This document shows positions 33,797-36,833 of a stretch of DNA of 36,833 nt, piece after piece. How positions within the stretch are numbered: position 1 is the stretch's first letter; every line of letters starts with the position of its first letter. Below the pieces are notes generated by a model. The model made no database searches. It was not told the DNA's origin and saw only the letters and a program-made list of their open reading frames with translations. A program made the position numbers and the translations under genes. The stretch comes from Pedosphaera sp. (GTDB taxonomy: Bacteria > Verrucomicrobiota > Verrucomicrobiia > Limisphaerales > SXQI01): assembly GCA_025359965.1 (NCBI GenBank), contig JANYDC010000044.1, positions 1 through 36,833 on the forward strand. The letters run 5' to 3'.

Positions 33797-34414
33797 TCAA
33801 AAAGAGCTCGGTTGTCCGTGGCGTCTTGGTCTTCGATAGTACGTGGTGCTCGCCACCGTGAAAATTCCCGTTAATAGCCATGGTACAGTGATCGATGTCT
33901 CGGGTACCGCGACCACGGCAAGAACCTGTATGCTACTGGCAATGTTTTGTTCCACTGGAAGGGAGATTCCAAAATCATCAGACAAGCTGCCCGTAAGACC
34001 ACCAATCGCACTGTTGCCTAGGCTAACACCCAAGAAACTTATCGTCGCAAGTTTAAACGATGCAGTCTGGTGGATCATGAGGGAACTGGAGTCGCTAAAG
34101 GATACTTCTCCGAAATAAACAATTCCTGGGGAAGACAAATCGAAAAACTGGAATGAGTCCGCATCGTTTCCTAAATTCAAGAAAGTCCCGAACGTCACCA
34201 ATGTCGGTGCTAGAATCGTTAGATCGTAGTTGAGACTGAGGTCGAATGCCCCTAAATTGGGCGGGAGCCCTAAGTCGCTGATAAATAAATCGACAGCCAC
34301 AATCTGTCCGAGGGGGACATTTTGGGATGTCGGAGACATCGTTATTATGGAAGCTTGCCCCGAAGCGTTAGAAAGCAATGGCAGTAAGGCGACAACAATA
34401 TTGTGCAATTTCAT
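33797..34414 (-). CDS. Cohesin-like protein with PEP-CTERM-type sorting tail
   Basis: The 205 residues begin with a signal peptide (HNIVVALLPLLSNASGQA). Residues 25-160 look like a cohesin-type beta-sandwich: VPLGQIVAVDLFISDLG, LGAFDLSLNYDLTILAPTLV, then VYFGEVSFSDSSS and ASFKLATISFLGV. The C-terminus reads VPETSITVPWLLTGIFTVAS followed by basic RRPRR, a PEP-CTERM-like tail in which VPET replaces VPEP. The protein should be exported and then handled by an exosortase-type system at the cell surface (known for the family). It is 42 bp downstream of the dockerin gene on the same strand, so the two are probably co-transcribed. Confidence 0.75.
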   Translation of the reverse strand: MKLHNIVVALLPLLSNASGQASIITMSPTSQNVPLGQIVAVDLFISDLGLPPNLGAFDLSLNYDLTILAPTLVTFGTFLNLGNDADSFQFFDLSSPGIVYFGEVSFSDSSSLMIHQTASFKLATISFLGVSLGNSAIGGLTGSLSDDFGISLPVEQNIASSIQVLAVVAVPETSITVPWLLTGIFTVASTTYYRRPRRHGQPSSF

Positions 34415-34456
34415 ATAGTGGTTTTAAGTATTGAAACGGACAAAAACGTAAAGCGC

Positions 34457-36454
34457 CTATGGCCGAGCACAAGGCGCCCCTCCTGGGTTCGTAAAATTGA
34501 GAACAAGAAATCGAGAATCAGCAATATCGATTTTTCCGTCGTTGTTTATGTCGTAGGTCGCGTCTTGCGTCCGGGCTTTGATTTTCGATGTAAGAATTGT
34601 TAGATCTACTCTGTCGATACAGCCGTCCGAATTCAGGTCCAAGGGGTTCGGCGGAACAATAAATTCTGCTTCGATATTCAGGTTTTGTGCGGTCGTAATA
34701 AATGTACTTGCAGCTCGACTATCTTGCACGTAAGTAATATCGCCAATCCAACGGTTAAACTGAAGTCCCTGCGGTGCTTGCGCGGTGATACCGACTTGAA
34801 GTCCCTGGGCATATTCTCCAGATCCAGTTCCATTTGACACACTAAGTTGAAATTGTGGTCTGAGCTTAGTGTAGACCGCCTCAATGTTCACGTTGTCGTT
34901 AGGCATCGTGATGGTGGCCTCGGCCTGCTGGTCGTCGTCTAAGCGATTAGTATCCCCCTCCCAATGGAGAAATTGATAGCCGGAAATAGATTGAGCGGAA
35001 ACATCGACTTCGTCCCCTACTGAATATACGCCAGTGCCCGTGCCGTTCTTTACGTGCAAGTCAAACGCAAAACGCTCAACACCTGGGTCATGATCAAAAT
35101 CTGCAGGCAACGCTTCAATGGCGACGATCCTCAAGGGTGAGTCATACTGCGCATAAACATCGAAACTTCGACTATAGTCCTCACAGATAAAGAGGTTTGC
35201 TCCCAGTGAAGGTACAGAGAAAAAATCACGAGAACTGCCGCAGTATGGATCGTCTGGGTCATTAGTGGTCGCCACGTAACCCATGGGTAGTGTCACACTT
35301 GAACTCGTAACGCGTTCGCCTAAGAGAGGATCGTGGACGGTCCTTGTGGCACGGAAATTGATGCTTGCTGAGAGCGAAACACTGGCACCGGTACCTGGTG
35401 TACGAAAATTTTTGATGGTCAAAGTGCCGAGTCGAAAAGGGCCATCTATCTCGGTATACGGATGAGAGAAAGCTGTCCCTGAAAAGGAAAGATTGAAATA
35501 TGCGTTGGCACCTCCTACATCTGCCCCCGTTGTCCAGTTAGACGAGAGTCCAGGTGCAGTAAGGGCATAGTTCAGCCCTGTCAGAAGAGTCTCCAGCTCC
35601 GTAATCCGTGAAATAACTCTTTGTTCGGCAGCAACAATCCTCGAGTTAACTGAACTGACTTGGTTAAGAAGGCTGAAAGTTTGACCTTCGATTGCCACAC
35701 AATCTGTTAAAAGAGGATAGATTACAGTGACATTAATGAGTGGAATTTTCAAAAACTCCACCAACTTTGCTTGCAACGCTCTGGCAAGCTGGTTGGCTGT
35801 TCTTAAGTTCGCCGTGTATTGATCCAGAAGCAGTTCGAGTGACCCGAGATTGTTTGCCGTATTGCCTAAACTAGTGCGTCCAGATACTGCATCGTCCCGC
35901 ATTTTAGCGATAATTTGCCTAGCCCTGCCACTTACGGCAGCGGCGTAGTACACATAAAGGGTTGGAGGCTGAATAGGATCCGAAATTTGACTATTGAGAG
36001 TTTGAAGATTTGACTCAATCGCGGATAAAGACGCAGTGGCAACAGAGGAATCAATCGGTGAAAGCTCACCTGCTAAATCTCCCACGTTTTTTGCTGTCAC
36101 TGTGTCAGCCATCTGCTTCAGTGTGCCAACCAATTGTGCTGCGCCTGTAGCTCCGTTTGAAACGTTAGCTATATCGCCTGATTGAGTCACAGCTCGAAGC
36201 GCTAAATCACTGAACTTCAAGCTGGCAGAAATTTTTAATTGATCCAAACTCAATTCCTCGTACCCTGCTTGAACTGACTCGCGCACAAACCCAAGCTCAG
36301 CGTATTCCGGTATTCCAAAGCTGACAGTGGGCTGAGCGTTCGGATTAGCCACCAGCCCGATCAACGCGGACGTAAAAAGGAGCCATGAATTAACAATTGC
36401 CGGGAATTTTTTGCGGAACCTCCACCAATAATCATCTCGAGTGTTAGTTTTCAT
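34457..36454 (-). CDS. Large secreted protein with InlB-type repeats and C-terminal dockerin
   Basis: 665 residues. A basic start and hydrophobic stretch (21-37) form a signal peptide that probably ends near NAQ at 39-41. Residues 80-300 are mostly helical, partly coiled-coil. Residues about 300-450 resemble a choice-of-anchor K-like beta domain (GPFRLGTLTIKNFRTPGTGA). Two repeats of the divergent InlB B type follow at 466-529 and 536-600 (VKNGTGTGVYSVGDEV; VSNGTGSGEYAQGLQV). The end (605-655) is a type I dockerin with two calcium loops, DLNSDGCIDRVD at 606-617 and DINNDGKIDIAD at 635-646. No enzymatic domain is seen. The ATG at 36454 lies just after a strong promoter-like sequence. Confidence 0.8.
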   Translation of the reverse strand: MKTNTRDDYWWRFRKKFPAIVNSWLLFTSALIGLVANPNAQPTVSFGIPEYAELGFVRESVQAGYEELSLDQLKISASLKFSDLALRAVTQSGDIANVSNGATGAAQLVGTLKQMADTVTAKNVGDLAGELSPIDSSVATASLSAIESNLQTLNSQISDPIQPPTLYVYYAAAVSGRARQIIAKMRDDAVSGRTSLGNTANNLGSLELLLDQYTANLRTANQLARALQAKLVEFLKIPLINVTVIYPLLTDCVAIEGQTFSLLNQVSSVNSRIVAAEQRVISRITELETLLTGLNYALTAPGLSSNWTTGADVGGANAYFNLSFSGTAFSHPYTEIDGPFRLGTLTIKNFRTPGTGASVSLSASINFRATRTVHDPLLGERVTSSSVTLPMGYVATTNDPDDPYCGSSRDFFSVPSLGANLFICEDYSRSFDVYAQYDSPLRIVAIEALPADFDHDPGVERFAFDLHVKNGTGTGVYSVGDEVDVSAQSISGYQFLHWEGDTNRLDDDQQAEATITMPNDNVNIEAVYTKLRPQFQLSVSNGTGSGEYAQGLQVGITAQAPQGLQFNRWIGDITYVQDSRAASTFITTAQNLNIEAEFIVPPNPLDLNSDGCIDRVDLTILTSKIKARTQDATYDINNDGKIDIADSRFLVLNFTNPGGAPCARP

Positions 36455-36467
36455 TGCGCCACCAAAT

Positions 36468-36495
36468 ATCGTAAACCCGCCCTCGAATTTGTCAA
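36468..36495 (-). promoter_or_regulatory. Strong putative promoter of the dockerin-cohesin pair
   Basis: On the minus strand TTGACA (36490-36495, perfect -35), a 16-bp spacer and TACGAT (36468-36473). The expected transcription start is near 36461, only about seven bases before the ATG at 36454, so the message would be nearly leaderless. No Shine-Dalgarno site is present, which fits. Confidence 0.5.
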
Positions 36496-36833
36496 ATAAT
36501 TTCTTTTCGCGATCCCGGAGCTACAATTGAGTGAGAGCGCAAACCTAAGCACTGAGGGACACCATCTCCTATCGATGATAGGTCACTTCGCGGACTCGGC
36601 TGGAGCACGCAAACCATCCCGTTCGACGATTGACTGGCGGTCGTTTCCGGGGCAGGCAATCGTCATGTGGCCGCGCGGCCACTCCAGAGCGCAATGAAAA
36701 CTGATCCAAAACGCGCTTTACTCAAAACTGGTCATCAAATGCGAAACGCATCTTTCAAGTGAGCAAACCCGTCCCTCTGATGCATCCGCGCGTTTTTCAC
36801 TACTAAATGCCGTCTTCATTCCCCCTTCCCACA
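36496..36833. other. Right-edge intergenic region with short palindromes
   Basis: About 340 bp with no supported gene. It contains three short inverted repeats: CCTATC/GATAGG around GAT (36568-36582), a perfect 16-base palindrome GTGGCCGCGCGGCCAC (36667-36682), and ATGCG/CGCAT around AAA near 36739. Frames through it are short and lack domain-like sequence. It may be repeat-derived or the upstream region of a gene beyond the edge. Confidence 0.5.

Noticed and set aside
33797..36454. True cellulosome components
   Set aside because: Only one cohesin-like and one dockerin domain are present and no carbohydrate-active domain is visible, so a cellulosome label would go beyond the evidence.
31851..36833. 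Prophage attachment-site pair
   Set aside because: The tRNA and recombinase are suggestive, but no second copy of the tRNA 3' end is visible in the window and no phage structural gene is present.
1..36833. CRISPR array, insertion sequence or rRNA gene
   Set aside because: No regularly spaced repeats, transposase motifs or rRNA-like blocks were seen on either strand.

Overview
The window reads as a chromosome segment from a Verrucomicrobia-type (PVC group) bacterium, with fairly even base use and few strong Shine-Dalgarno sites. Clues to the lineage are a long ribosomal-protein cluster with no rpmD (L30) between rpsE and rplO, a C-terminal PEP-CTERM-like sorting signal, GYF_2/DUF4339 proteins, a tyrosine recombinase that resembles a verrucomicrobial type, and a GC-rich hairpin element (about 4012-4060) whose reverse strand can be read as ILECGSPLPL, a string I associate with dispersed repeats in Pedosphaera-like genomes. 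The assignment comes from recognition, not a database search.

Layout. 1-3615, minus strand: an incomplete membrane-anchored protein cut by the left edge, an MscS channel, a glycerate kinase, a TIGR02466-type 2OG-Fe(II) oxygenase and an unknown proline-rich protein with clustered cysteines. 4064-8671, minus strand: a three-gene operon of histidine kinase, OmpR-type response regulator and an exported TPR protein. 8672-9153 is a divergent intergenic region with a strong minus-strand terminator that has no recognised gene upstream, plus a plus-strand promoter.

9154-27286, plus strand: the str, S10, spc and alpha clusters in one run of 31 genes, rpsL to rplQ, ending in an intrinsic terminator at 27307-27339. 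tuf, rpmD and adk are absent from their usual places. A terminator-like hairpin splits rpsG from fusA and another hairpin lies between rpsD and rpoA. infA starts inside the 3' end of map. S5 and S11 carry long low-complexity N-terminal extensions.

27395-31690: a small lipoprotein and a DUF3658 protein on the plus strand, facing a minus-strand run of two GYF_2-domain membrane proteins, a DUF2752 protein, a pterin-4a-carbinolamine dehydratase and a galactokinase. 31851-31925 is tRNA-Asn. From there the window looks accessory: a tyrosine recombinase that lacks the usual first catalytic arginine, an exported protein with a GspC-like PDZ domain, and a minus-strand pair in which a secreted dockerin protein (InlB-type repeats) lies directly upstream of a cohesin-like protein with a PEP-CTERM-like tail. 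That pair, which could form a surface-anchoring module, is the most interesting candidate system here.
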